In this document: one piece after another, positions 9,612 through 20,323 of the stretch | Numbering within the stretch: position 1 is the stretch's first letter | How the letters are laid out: every line of letters starts with the position of its first letter | Source: Ascaphus truei | Taxonomy: Eukaryota; Chordata; Amphibia; Anura; Ascaphidae | Direction of reading: 5' to 3' | Length of the DNA: 64,000 nucleotides | Assembly: GCA_036426205.1 (NCBI GenBank) | Contig: CM071568.1 | Coordinates: forward strand, 47,136,483-47,200,482 | The notes under the pieces: generated by a model | Database searches by the model: none | What the model saw: the letters and a program-made list of their open reading frames with translations, nothing else | What the model was told of the DNA's origin: nothing | Translations under genes and position numbers: made by a program

Positions 9612-10074
9612 TGTTGCAGGGTACATGCAACTACACACGTGGGTTTCTTGACAAGGCTTATTTATTCAGCCTTAAAAGATATACAGCACACAAAACAAAA
9701 ATAGCTTTTCTTCAGCAAACAAAAGAAAGAATGGCGTTTTCTTCAGCAAACCAAACAAAACAGTTTCTCTTTAGCAGACAGTTTAAATATAAGGTAGCTA
9801 CCCTTTTTCTATGCAGGGGACAGACAGTTCACAATTCAACTACTTTGCTACTCAGACCTTGTTTCAGTAATCTCTTTAGCAGCTTACTCCTCTCTCCTCA
9901 ACAGCCAGCTCCATGTGTCTACAGCCTGGTTTTTAACACACCTTGATTAGGCAGCTGGGATCCAACTAATTGTCCTGAGGTTCCCAGCTGAAGTTAACCT
10001 AGTCAGTGCTGCACTGCAGACTAGACATAGGTTTTCCAGGCATATAACTGGTGGCTTTTATTTACCCTGTCACA
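9612..10074 (-). mobile_element. 5' LTR of element 1
   Basis: About 463 bp, with ends TGTGACAGGG and CCTGCAACA on the minus strand (TG...CA). An AATAAATAAGCC poly-A-type signal lies near 9,662. It drives transcription leftwards. The partner 3' LTR is absent, so a TSD cannot be tested. Confidence 0.8.
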
Positions 10075-11202
10075 CACTCCAATGATCTTTAGGGAAGAAT
10101 AAAGGTATTTTTTCAAGCTGGATCGATGTTTCGATCTATACAGATCTTTATGTTCCTATCTATACAGTTAGTATTTATCTACGGTATTTGTGCCTTGTTA
10201 TTTCTATCAATATTATATGTCACCATCAAATTATTAAGTGAAATGTTTCAGGCAATGGGAGAAGGGTGAGTTGCGAAGTAGCAATGCTGTTTTTGATTGC
10301 AGAAGATTCTCAGCCTGTTAAACAATGAGGCTAAACGTTAACACCACAATGTACTGTAAAGAGCCTTTCTGAATAGATCTCCTCTGCTCTGACAGGAAAA
10401 GGGAAGTTTGTAAATAAATAGTAGTGGTAATGCAGTTTTGTAAGTAAAAAAAAAGTATGCCACCCATCTATCATCACACTTCAACAACTATTTTCATAAA
10501 TATAGAAATACTACAGAGTACATTTTCAGTGCATAATATTAATATTTAAAATGAAAGCAAACCATAAATTTAGCATAGGTTGATGGACGTGTGCCGTTTT
10601 TCAACGCCATCTACTATGGAACTATGGAACATAGAAATTCTATTTGCAAATATGCATAATAAATAATCAAATATTAGTTAATTTTAGGGCATTATTCCAT
10701 ATGCTCAGAAGATTATATTTGGGCCGTATTTGGATAAAAATCATCAATGAAGTCTATGGGGCCTATTCACTAACCTTTGATAAGTTAAGTGCATGGCCGA
10801 GCGGGTTTGCATTTTCTTACCGCACTATAAAAATCCATGTGTCAAAACGGTATTCACAAAGAAAAATCCCGCATTTTTTAAAGTTTTGTAAAAAAAAAAA
10901 TGCAATATCGCACAACTTTGTTTTTTGTTAAGACTTATCGCACGACTTGTGTTTGCTTAAACTTCAGCCTGGAAGAGCAGTACAGAGAGAGCTGCATCTC
11001 CGTGCACACCTCTCACAGGCGATTGTGCAGATTTAATTTACATTTTAATAACAGAGTATTGTAGCAGGGGGTCTCCTGAACTGAACACCATTCATTTTAG
11101 CCGCAGGGACCCTCTGCTTCCCGAGTTACAGGCCCCTGTATGGGGTGCCAGTTTCTCCTGTGCGTTTAAATGTCACGGTCACGGGATGTAGGAGATTTAA
11201 AC
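10075..11202. other. AT-rich sequence without genes
   Basis: No coding sequence. The stretch near 10,755-11,000 (GGGCCTATTCACTAACCTTT and AAAAATGCAATATCGCAC-type blocks) looks like a decayed dispersed repeat, but no termini were found. Confidence 0.4.
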
Positions 11203-11571
11203 CAGGGGAGCGCACACGTTTGGAGATGCGACCCCCGGCCTGCTCCCCCAGGTGCTCGCGCCCCCCCTCATACTTTTTTCCCGGCATCAAATGACGACAC
11301 GGGTGACATCACATGACCTCGTTACCATGGTGAAGGGCGTCAAATGACTCTGCAAAGTCATGTGACGTCACATCACATGGCCCCGCTGCGTCATTTGATG
11401 CTGTGTTGCCATGGCGACGCGGCCCAACAAGGCTTCTGAATCCCGGTAAGTAGGTTGCAGAGGCCTCGTGCGATCCACTGGCATTTTATTTAAATGCCTT
11501 GGGGAAGAGCGCAGGGCCTCTGCAACCGCCGTGTCCACCTCAAAAAAATCCCCCCAGGTTGCGCATCCCTG
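11203..11571. mobile_element. hAT-like MITE (GCGCAAAC family), copy 2
   Basis: Termini CAGGGGAGCGCACACG and, reversed, CAGGGATGCGCAACC. Flanks are ATTTAAAC (11,195-11,202) and ATTTATAC (11,572-11,579), an 8-bp duplication with one mismatch, as expected of hAT. The interior has CCATGGCGACGCGG and an ATTTAAATGCC palindrome shared with the other copies. No transposase. Confidence 0.75.
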
Positions 11572-12694
11572 ATTTATACAATGCAGGGAGATACCGGCAC
11601 CCCATACTGGGGCCTGTAACTTGGGAAGAAGTGGGTCCCTGGGGCTGAAATTAATGCGGTTCAGCTCAGGAGACCCCTGCTTCAATACATTGCTATTAAA
11701 ATTAACATTAAAACAGCTTCATTACCTTAGCAGCTAGCTTCTAAGGCAAAGAAGGGGTTAAGCCACAGCACCTGATTTATTGGGGGAAGAGGGGGTCGGT
11801 GAATGGTGGTACTGGGTCTAGGGTGGGTGGTTAGGCCTACCGGGAAGGTTGCGGGAGGAGTTAAACCCCTTCATTACCACAGAGGTTAACCCCTCCCACT
11901 ACCCACCCTGGACCAAGTACGCCCAATCACCCACCCCCTCTACCCACAATAATCATTAAAATACAACATCCCTACTACCCAACCTCTCTAGCACCACAAC
12001 ACATACAGTACAATAATGGGCAAAATTCCTATTATCCAGATCAGGATAATAGTGCATTTGCCTATTAAAAATATAACATAAGCAAACCAGCATGAAGTAC
12101 ATTACGATAAAAAACAAACTACTGGCCACTAACCCCTTAATCACCGTAACAGTTAGTAACCGCTACAGTAATTAAGGGGTTAACCCCCTCTCCGGCTACC
12201 CATCCAGGAGCAGGGCTGCCAACAGGGGGGTATGCCGAGGTTGGCGTCCCGGGTGCCGTGAGTCAGGGGGCCCGGGCTCGTTAAATTGAAAAAAAAAATG
12301 GCGATTCCCCATGCGCATGCGCAGAGCCGAGGTCCCGGCACGTATGAGAAGGGCAAGCAAGGTGTCCGGCCTGCTGCCTGTGGGCCCGCTCCTCCCTGCT
12401 CCCAACGTGGGACAGAGGGGAAGCACCGTTGCGAGCCTGTGCACGCCAATTGAGCTTCCCCCACGCGCCCGCCAACCCAGCTTCCCCCATGCGTGCCAAC
12501 CCAGCTCCCCCCACGGAAGCCGCCACGAATTAGCCGCCAGTCTCACCCCCCCAGCCACCCACCTCTGCACCCCCCCCTCCTCACCGCACCTCCCGAGCGT
12601 ACCTCCGGCCCCGGGCAGCCGCCACGGGGATATCGGGGTAGAGGGGGGGAAGCGTCTGGCAGGCAAGGAAGCAGGAAGCAGCACCCACCCCGTC
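11572..12694. other. Repeat-derived, GC-rising sequence
   Basis: At 12,133-12,187 CCCCTTAAT and ATTAAGGGG form an inverted pair. From about 12,250 the sequence becomes GC-rich, with Pro/Arg-rich open frames but no protein motif. No gene was recognised. Confidence 0.4.
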
Positions 12695-13085
12695 AAGGTC
12701 AGTCACCCACTCACCCAGTTTCTCACCCACCCAGTCATTCACCCACCCAGTCACTCACCCACCCACTCACTCACCCATGCAGTCACCCACCCAACTCACC
12801 CACCATGGCAGTCACTCAGTCAAGGTCACTCATTCACCCACCCACTCACTCACCCAAGCAGTCAACTCACCCACCCAGTCACTCAGTCATCCACCCACTC
12901 ACCCACCCACTCACTCACCCAAGCAGTCACCCACCCAGTCACTCACCAAGTCACTCAGTCACCCACCCAGGCAGTCAACCCAGGCAGTCAGTCAGTCAGT
13001 CACCCACCCACCAAGGCAGTCAGTCACCCACCCACCCAGGCAGTCTGTCACCCATCCAGACAGTCAGTCAGCCACCCAGGCAAGC
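12695..13085. repeat. CACCCACCCAGTCA minisatellite
   Basis: An irregular array of short units such as GTCACTCACCCACCCA and CAGTCAGTCACCCACC. Open frames rich in Ser, His, Pro, Thr and Gln across it (one of 264 codons) mirror the repeat and are not genes. Confidence 0.9.
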
Positions 13086-14311
13086 AGTCATCTGTCTTTT
13101 GTTGAAAATATAAAAATAAACAGATTGCATTGTAATGTTTTTTTCTGTATTACAATAAGAAAACAGTTACTGCTGCGGCCGAGTTTATTCGAGCATTTGC
13201 CCGTTCTCGGCCGCAGCAGTAGCCTGGCGCGCGCCGGAGGGTGACGGGCGCGCGCCGAAGCAGCGGAAGAGCGCCCTCCGATCGGGGCGCTCTCCCTACC
13301 GCTGCCGGGTCCGCCGGGTCCCCCGGAACCCCCTGCCGCCGTCCCCCACATCGCGGGACACCAGGGCTCCCTCGGGGAGCCCTGGACGCGCGTGCAGGGG
13401 GCGCAGGCTCCCGATGACGTGTGACCGCGCGTCGGTGACGCGCGGCACGCCGAGGGGCGGCCACTAGCAAGCCGGGAAATCTCCCGGCTTGCGGATCTGG
13501 CCGTAGTGCGATTAAGTGTGTCGCCAGTGTAAGTAAAAGTTGCGAGTTAACAAATTTTTTTTCGTGGTTGGGCGCTATGAGTTCGTGGGGAGGGCGGGGG
13601 CCTGCTCCTTTCATTTGTCCTGAGCCCCATGATTTCTGTTGGCGGCACTGTCCAGGAGGCCTAACCACCATCCCCGGGACAACTACCCATACCCTGACCC
13701 CTTCTACACATTGATTATCACAGTGGTAAACCATGCCCCCAATTTGGGCATGGATTGCCACAATGAAAGGGCAACCTAACAAAAAACAAATAACAAAAAA
13801 TACAATACATTACAATAAAATAAAAAGAAACATTTGCCTAAAAATGCATTGCTTGTCACTGTGCTTATCTATACCCGGAAAGGGGCATAAACACATTGGC
13901 AGTCAATGGCAGCCTTAAAAAATACGCAATTAAATAAAAGCCAATCAATGTGTTTCTTACCTTTGCTGTCTTCACCCCGTCCTACTCGGGCACCATCTCT
14001 TGACCCACGACGCAATGCTCCTCATTCAGCCAATGCGCAGAAGTCCACAATAATATGTTGATTGAAGAGACATCTCCGGCAAGATTTTTCCTTCTTTCTT
14101 TTCTTCTGTCTTCTTTTCTGTGTAATCCAAATGGGCCCCGGAGATGTTGCCCCGACGTCTTCTTGCAGTCAATTGAGATGGGGCAGGCCTTATATAATGC
14201 CTGTGACGTCACATTTTGTGTCAAATGGTACATCCTCAATCCGATTGGTTGGTGTACCATGTGACAGGGTCCTTATTTTTAGAATGTGACGTCATGAAAA
14301 AGGGAGGGAAG
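13086..14311. other. CpG-rich block and flanking non-coding sequence
   Basis: 13,160-13,500 is strongly GC- and CpG-rich, with inverted pairs such as CTGCGGCCGA with TCGGCCGCAG and CAAGCCGGGA with TCCCGGCTTG. No first exon or splice-compatible frame was found. The rest is AT-rich and unassigned. Near 14,215-14,310 it contains another copy of the ATGGTACA ... TGTACCATGTGAC hairpin. Confidence 0.4.
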
Positions 14312-14657
14312 TCAGTCAATCAGGTACTATATACTTCCCTCCCTTTAAGATGACGTCACTTCAGGAAAAAACAAAATGGCAGCCATCACATGGTACACCA
14401 AGCAATCGGATTGGTAGATATACCATGTAATGCCTTTCCTTGTGACACCATCAAAAAGGGAGGTAAGATAGCCAATCAGGTAGCATGCTTCTCTCCCTTT
14501 TTGATGACACCACAGCACTACAAAAAAGGAAAGGCATCACATGGTATACCCACCAATCCGATTGCTTAGTGTACCATGTGATGGCTGCCATTTTTTTGTT
14601 TTTGCTGAAGTGACGTCATCTTAAAGGGAGGGAAGCATATACTACCTGATTGGCTGG
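14312..14657. repeat. Nested palindrome with about 150-bp arms
   Basis: The arms, 14,312-14,463 and 14,493-14,657, are near-perfect reverse complements around a loop of about 30 bp. Each arm carries TCCCTCCCTTTAAGATGACG and, inside it, a smaller hairpin: CATGGTACACCAAGCAATCG against GATTGGTAGATATACCATG. The result is a hairpin of hairpins. It is non-coding and of unknown class. Confidence 0.85.
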
Positions 14658-14664
14658 CTTCACT

Positions 14665-14875
14665 TCGAATTCCTCTGTGTATGCGCTAGCGGAACTGGCC
14701 ACCTCTGTGCATGCGCCGGTGGAGGTGGCCACGTCTGCGCATGTGCAGACAGCGTTGGCCGGCTCTGTGCTGGCACGTAAGGTGCAGGCTGCTTCTGCGC
14801 ATGTGTCTACGGGGCTGGACGTCTCTGCGCATGTGCGAACGGCCCTAGGCACGGATAGGAAAAATATTTTTGGTG
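14665..14875. repeat. Tandem repeat of GCGCATGTG-type units
   Basis: About seven imperfect units of roughly 29 bp containing TCTGCGCATGTG and CTGGCC. An open frame rich in Ala, Ser, Val and Thr simply reads the repeat. Confidence 0.75.
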
Positions 14876-14984
14876 CCTGGCTTAAGGAGTAAAGATTTTG
14901 AGCCTCGGGTTTGTGTCTGGAGCAGGCCACCGGATGGCACAACAGCGCACGCTGCTCAGTTGCTTGGTGACACAAATCAATTTG

Positions 14985-15153
14985 ATTTTGCTTGCGCGTC
15001 AAGTGAGTGGTTCACCCAATGAGGGCAAACCAGCTCTGTGACGTCATAGCTGCGCCCCTGACACGCCACCCCACGCGTGCAACTAGTTGGCCAGGAATCG
15101 GCCGTGCAACCTGAGCGCCTGACGTCACGGCGCTCGGTTGCACCCTGGCCGCG
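14985..15153. mobile_element. Harbinger-like MITE, partial copy
   Basis: TTCACCCAATGAGGGCAAAC, CAGCTCTGTGACGTCA and the end CCGCGGCC followed by TTA match the family of 5,097 and 49,280. Only the right terminal repeat is clear. Confidence 0.55.
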
Positions 15154-15317
15154 GCCTTATCGTGCACCTCATGTCTGGAACAACCTACTAGAGACTCTGA
15201 AAATCGCCACTAGGCTTCAGCTATTTCAGCATTTTAATCTTGTCTGTAACTATTACATACACCCATAACATATATTATCTCTAACTGTCCATGAAATGTC
15301 TGTTCATTTAATGTAAC

Positions 15318-16646
15318 TGTAACACAGGTTCCCCCCCCCCCCCCAATCGCAGATAGAATGCATGTGAGGGAAATCTAGATGTATTACCAGGCGTGTGGTG
15401 CTTTACCTGTCAGGCTCACAGGAGGCCTGAGCCTCCGCTGATGGGAACCTGGGGTGTATCCTGGAATGATCTTCTCAATTACAGCGCCTCCACTTGTGTA
15501 GGATTCTAGCGTGTGGAGTGACCCCTGACACAGGACCCACATTGAGTAACCACATACACCAGTGTGTGTATACTGTATATATATAACAGTTTACTATATG
15601 CAGATGATAACTCAGGACACATAACCATAACATCAATACATCACAATAGTGTCACCCCTGTAACACTGGGCCTCATAGGCCGTAACCCTACACCATATCT
15701 TCCAGAGTCCCAAGTGACCCAAGAGTCCCCCTCCCACCCAAGTGTGAGACAGTGCTGCCCACTAAGTTGAGATGAGGTTGGTGCACTTGGTGTATGATGC
15801 AGGTACCTGGCGGGTATGTCCACACCCGGACGCGCAGATGCGTTGGACTTGAGATCCCTTGCTCCAGAAGGATGATCCCACATTGCGATCCGCCTCTGTG
15901 TGGGGTGGCTCCCTCTTGGAGTGATCCACCTTGAAATGTCTCTGCCTCTGACACTGCAGAGGATGATTCACCTTCAACAAGGGCTGGGATATAACGCTTC
16001 CTGGCCGTGATCCTCACTGTGCTAGTTCTACAGGACCGTGTCCCTACCTAAGGAGCAGTCCCTGTAGCAACCACAAGCTGAGGGTGAGTAAGGCCTAGCT
16101 GGGGCCTAAGGGGAGATTTCTGGCCTAGTACAGGGGCTACTTGCCTCGATGCACACATACATTCTCCCCTCTCTGTGTCCCAGCTTCTACTGACTCACTG
16201 ACTCAGCGCACAACAATGTATCTTTCCCTTCAGGGGAAGCTGTAAGCCCTATTGGCTGCTGTGGCATCACATGTGCTCCAGCCCCTGGGGCTGCTGGGAG
16301 TTGTAGCTTCCCATGGGCCTCTTTAGCATTGGGGCCGCGTGCGCTATGTATACTGCGCATGCGCGACATTGTAATGGCTGCCGCTATCGCTAACTGCGCA
16401 TACGCGACTATGGGCCGTCCCTGCAGTATGGAGCACCAGGTCTGCCACTTCTAACTCTTAGTAATGGCCGCTGGGTCGCTTCTGCGCATGCGTGAGCCTC
16501 AGCGCATGCGCGAGCACATGTAAAATGGCGGCCCCCTGCAGAGGGAGCCGCCGACCAGCACGTCGCCACCCGCAACTACCCCCACCATGTCGAAGGTAAG
16601 GGAGGGGGAAACGGAGGACCGGGGAGCCAGAGGGGACCTGGCTACA
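15318..16646 (+). mobile_element. LTR-like unit A (probable solo LTR)
   Basis: Begins TGTAACACAGG and ends GGACCTGGCTACA (TG...CA), flanked by TAAC on both sides (15,314-15,317 and 16,647-16,650), a 4-bp TSD. It contains a poly-C run, a CGCCTCCAC block and GGGAGTTGTAG. Unit B (24.8-27.6 kb) is a diverged relative with the same order of blocks. It contains no pol sequence. The internal retroelement is not in the window. Confidence 0.6.
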
Positions 16647-16662
16647 TAACCATGTGTAAACC

Positions 16663-18629
16663 TGTAGAGGGAGAAAGGGGGTGGCCCGGGATTAAAGGGG
16701 TTACACCCCATTTGGCCATCCCCTGACCTCACCAGGGAGACAAGTGGTTAACTGGGCTGAGACCCAGAACTGTGATTTAACTCCTGTTATGAAATGTAAA
16801 TGTGTATTCCCCTGTTTTATTGTAACATCTGGTTAATCAGTGTCTGCATCACACACACACTGGGATCCATCCGGGAGCACAAGGGTTAATAGTTGTATAG
16901 TGATTATAGCCCTTTGTGTAACTTTCCCGCCTTTTCAGGCACAATTTTGCAGGCTCCCATAGGTCGCCATTGGAACTCCATGTCTTTCAATGGCGAATCT
17001 TGCTGTTGAGTCCTGTTCCTGAGAAGACCAGCAGATGGCGTCCTAGAGGGAGAGTGGCGGTTTCCCATTGAAAGTCAATGGGCTCATTGACTTCAATGGA
17101 GAAATCCTCGAGAGAGCTTTCCAGGAACGAGTTGGCTGCCGTCCAAACCGCTTAACCGCAAAGCAGATACATTTTCAATAGGAGAGCTTTGATCACTTAC
17201 AAGTCAAGTTCAACAACAAGTGGCGTGGGAATAAACAGTTCTAGGGCCCCTAGGAATAAAATTCTTTCTGTCCCTAGTTCCTAGACCTCCCCCTACTCGA
17301 CCACAACCGGGTCCCCGTATCCTGGACCCCCGATAAGGGTCGAACCGAGAAGAGCGGGCCGCGCCATAGGTTCCAATGGCGGCGGCAGAAACAGCTCAGG
17401 AAAACGGCTAAGTGTCAAAAGCTGAAATTTGGTAATCCATAGCTCCGGTTCCGGAGGGCCCAGAGGATCAGGGTTTGGGGTATCTGTAGCCACTGCTCCG
17501 GCATCGCTGCAGAACCATCCTTGACCCTCGTGGACCAACCCGACGGAGTATGGACCCCCTTGAAAGTTTGGGATTTTTCCCATAGACTCCAATGGCGGCC
17601 AAACCCCATTGACCGGCTACGGCGGAAAAACCCCATTGACTTCAACGGCGGCATCGGCCCGTTGAAAGTCTATGGCGGGAATTCCCATAGCCGCCAACGG
17701 CGGAGGTTTGCCATTGAAAGTCCATGGCGGCGAAGCCCGTTGTTTTCATTGGGGATTTAGTGAAAAAACGTGATTTAATTTACAGCAGAGTTTTGTGTAT
17801 TAAAATGTGAAACGGTTTTAAGTGTATTTGTGTATCTCCGGTTCCTAAAGTCGTAGCAAGTCGCAAATTGGACCATAGGGTGTCCCAGTTCCGACATTGA
17901 GAACTGGGGAGTTTGGACCTGCTGGACCCAAAGGAACCGGATATTTTAATATGTTCATGTTTTATCCAACATACTGTATTCCGAGGTATGGGTAAAACCC
18001 AGAGGAAATTCCTTTGCATACCAGGGTAGCATATGGCCAGAAAGGCGACCCAATGTCTAGAACTTGAGTATGTTTCAAAGGATTTTGTCACCTCCACTGT
18101 TTGCATGAGGGCGGAGACTACTCAAACCAGAGCAGTCTTCAAGTGTTCCATTTCACACTTCACAAACAAAGAATATCCTGCCAGGGTCCCAAACTGGTAG
18201 ACTAGCTGGCATTCCTGAGGTAGAGGAGGGGTTATAGAAATGAGACCCCAGAGCTCTACTGCGCATGTACCAACTAGCAGGGGGCATGAGTCAAATTGTG
18301 TTCCCACGTTAACGAGTGGCTAGAGGTAATTGAAAACCAATCCACGGTACTCAATGTTAAGGATAGGGTACAAAAGGTTTATAAACTGTTGTTCCCCTGT
18401 ATCCTTGGTCTTCAATTTATCATCTGAATGCTACCTGATTGCGAGAGAATTGCTATACTTCATACTTCTCATTCCCCAACCCCAAAGTAAGTGTACTTCT
18501 TGTCTGTTACTGTATTATTCGTGTGTTCACCTATCCAAAGGAATAAATATACTTTATTATATCTAAGACTCGTTGAGTTCAACCCAGTGATTTGTGTAAC
18601 CTAAATACCTGTGGCAGGCTATCGTCACA
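16663..18629 (+). mobile_element. 5' LTR of element 2 (long form, about 1.97 kb)
   Basis: Starts TGTAGAGGGAGAAAGGGGG and ends CGTCACA. It aligns with the 3' LTR at 23,403-24,818; by eye there are about 15 substitutions in 500 nt (17,281-17,790), plus a short deletion in the 3' copy. From about 16,960 to 17,760 it is full of short direct and inverted ATGGCGG, CCATTGA and TTGAAAGTC motifs. AATAAA lies at 18,542. The shorter LTR of element 3 lacks the block corresponding to about 16,853-17,749. Confidence 0.88.
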
Positions 18630-18645
18630 GGCTATTAAAGTTAAC

Positions 18646-18664
18646 TGGTGGCAGCGGCGGGATT
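18646..18664 (+). other. Primer binding site of element 2
   Basis: TGGTGGCAGCGGCGGGATT complements the 3' end of vertebrate tRNA-Leu (AAG/TAG type, ending CCACCGCTGCCA plus CCA) with one mismatch. It lies 16 nt after the LTR end as defined here; the LTR may extend to 18,645. Confidence 0.75.
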
Positions 18665-18819
18665 GAACTGGACCTGGATTACACTATTCTGCGGGGTACC
18701 GTGATCTAGCAGGAACTTGATGGTAATTGCGAGTTCCTGGGTCTAAAGATATTGAACACACGTTAGTGCAACAAGTAACGCAAGTTGTCACACCACCTCA
18801 CCTGCTGCGACCCAGAACC

Positions 18820-19650
18820 ATGAGTGAAGCGGAGAACGCCTATTACCTGAAAACTAGAAATCAGCTAAAAGACAAGTGCCGTGCCTATGGACTGGAATAT
18901 GTGGACCAGGAGGTCGAAGACATGATTGCCGCAATCACAGCACATGAAGCCCAGCTTGCAGAGTCTCAGGATACGACTCAGCTTGCCCTTTTACAGCCGC
19001 CCGGAGATCAGGGACTGAACCCAGTGCCGGAGCGGCAGGATCCCGGGGAGGGGACAAGTGCACCTCCCGGGCCAAGTGCGACAAGAGGGGCACTGATGGC
19101 TGCGGCCACCAGTCCGTTTACCCCTGAAATGTTGGCACTGATCACCAAGTGGGGAGACCGAGGGACAGCGGAAGAGCGGCTAACGTTTCTCTCAATGGCA
19201 GTGAACAGACCCGCTTATTGCCCCCCGGTCCAACCCCGCAAAGATGAACTCCAACTGGACAAGCACAGTCTCACCAAGTACGTGGAAGGCACTGATCAGA
19301 TCGACATGTTTTTAAGGAACTTTGAGACGCAGTGCCGGCGGTACAAGGTGCTTCCCGAGCATAGATTTGCACGCTTGGACCCGCTACTCTCCGGCTTGGC
19401 TAAGCAGACCTTGATGGCGCTTACAGAGGAGTTCGCTGATGACTATGACCACCTGAAAGAACTTTTGCTGTTTCAGCATGGTTTTACCCCTGAAGCTTAC
19501 AGGGGTAAATTCCGGCTGGAGGAGAGGCACCCTCAGGAGACCTATGTCACTTATGTGACCCGCATGGCAGTGCCCGCCGGCGGTGAGAGCTTGGGTGTAT
19601 GATAAAAAACCCAAGACCTACACAGAGGCGGCGAGGATGGCCGATGACTA
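18820..19650 (+). pseudogene. Gag (capsid) of element 2, frame broken
   Basis: Starts MSEAENAYYLKTRNQLKDKC, where the ATG aligns with that of element 3. A basic and acidic N-terminal part (LKDKCRAYGLEYVDQEVEDM) is followed by a proline-rich linker and the capsid: PFTPEMLALITKWGDRGTAE, DMFLRNFETQCRRYKVLPEH, LLFQHGFTPEAYRGKFRLEE. The SCAN-like second half is almost gone. Compared with element 3, 89 nt are missing between CGCATG and GCAGTGCCC at about 19,566, shifting the frame. After that the KPKTYTEAARMADD-type helix is in another frame and meets TAG near 19,650. Gag would form the particle shell. Confidence 0.88.
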
Positions 19651-19651
19651 G

Positions 19652-20323
19652 GTGGTCAGCCGGTCCCAGATGACCGCCAAGATACCAGCCAAAGCGGTAA
19701 CCACGCCGGGGCCGGCCAAGAAAGCTGTGAGTACCCCCCAGTGGACCCAAAAGCCGCCTGCGGGCAGCGGGTCACAGAAGGCGGGAGAGCTCCGGCATGA
19801 GCGCCGGTGCTACAATTGCAACAGCACTCGTCACCTCAGACCAGATTGCCCGGAACCCCTGCATTCCAACGGACCCTATCGGGGGCAACGCACCCCAGCT
19901 GCGAAGCCGGTAGCCCACGTGCGGGTGGCTTCCACCAAAGAACCAGGACCGGTCATGGAAACATCTCCCAGCGAGACGTCCCATGTCACTCCTATCCCGG
20001 TTTCATCGGTGCCCACAGCCAGGAGTGGAGGACATCTCGGCGCAGACCTGCAGCAGACGGACGGCCGGAGCAAACATCTTACCCCGGTCACAGTCGGTGA
20101 CCGGCAAGCAGTCGGCTTGCTGGATTCAGGAGCCGCAGTGACCCTGGTCCGACCTGATATGGTCCGGCCAGAGGAATTGCTCCCAGGCCCTGGGATGCAG
20201 ATTACTGTGGCCGACGGAGAGCCGCGTTTCCTGCAGGTGGCCCGCATCTTTTTGGATTGGGGGGTGGCAAGGGTGTGCGGGAGGTGGGGGTTTTACCCGG
20301 TTTGGATGCCGACATTCTTTTAG
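19652..20323 (+). pseudogene. Nucleocapsid zinc knuckle and protease of element 2
   Basis: Continues the gag frame once the 89-nt loss is allowed for. It carries a CX2CX4HX4C knuckle (CYNCNSTRHLRPDC, near 19,809-19,850) and the retropepsin active site LLDSGAAVTLV near 20,120. Downstream similarity breaks near 20,258, where one G/A is missing compared with element 3. The true frame then continues as GVREVGVLPGLDADILLGND, the protease C-terminal part. The protease would cut the gag-pol polyprotein. Confidence 0.85.

Larger units (their letters stand above)
5745..10074 (-). mobile_element. Gmr1-like Ty3/gypsy retrotransposon, element 1 (3'-truncated)
   Basis: Read on the minus strand, the order is LTR (10,074-9,612), PBS, gag, zinc knuckle, protease, integrase, RT. 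Integrase lies before RT, which is the Ty1/copia-like order found within Ty3/gypsy only in the Gmr1 group. The element stops inside the RT region near 5,745: the RNase H, the polypurine tract and the 3' LTR are missing. The pol frame from about 8,664 to 5,708 is continuous apart from three TAG codons. A frame change separates most of gag from the zinc knuckle. It is therefore inactive. Sequence differs strongly from elements 2 and 3, so this is a separate family. Confidence 0.88.

Noticed and set aside
12311..13105. 264-codon plus-strand open frame with THPLTHP-type repeats
   Set aside because: Translation of the CACCCACCCAGTCA minisatellite; all three frames are open across it.
13160..13500. 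CpG island marking a second host gene
   Set aside because: No exon, splice site or conserved protein start was found; the GC-rich sequence is palindromic and repeat-like.
15077..15268. Open frame with HVWNNLLETLK, superficially like a LINE RT tail
   Set aside because: Only a few residues agree and no neighbouring RT sequence was found; half of it lies in a Harbinger-like MITE.
17293..18106. Open frames that recur almost identically at 24,004-24,817
   Set aside because: They are repeated because both lie in LTRs of element 2; they carry no protein motif, and conservation is explained by the LTR pair.
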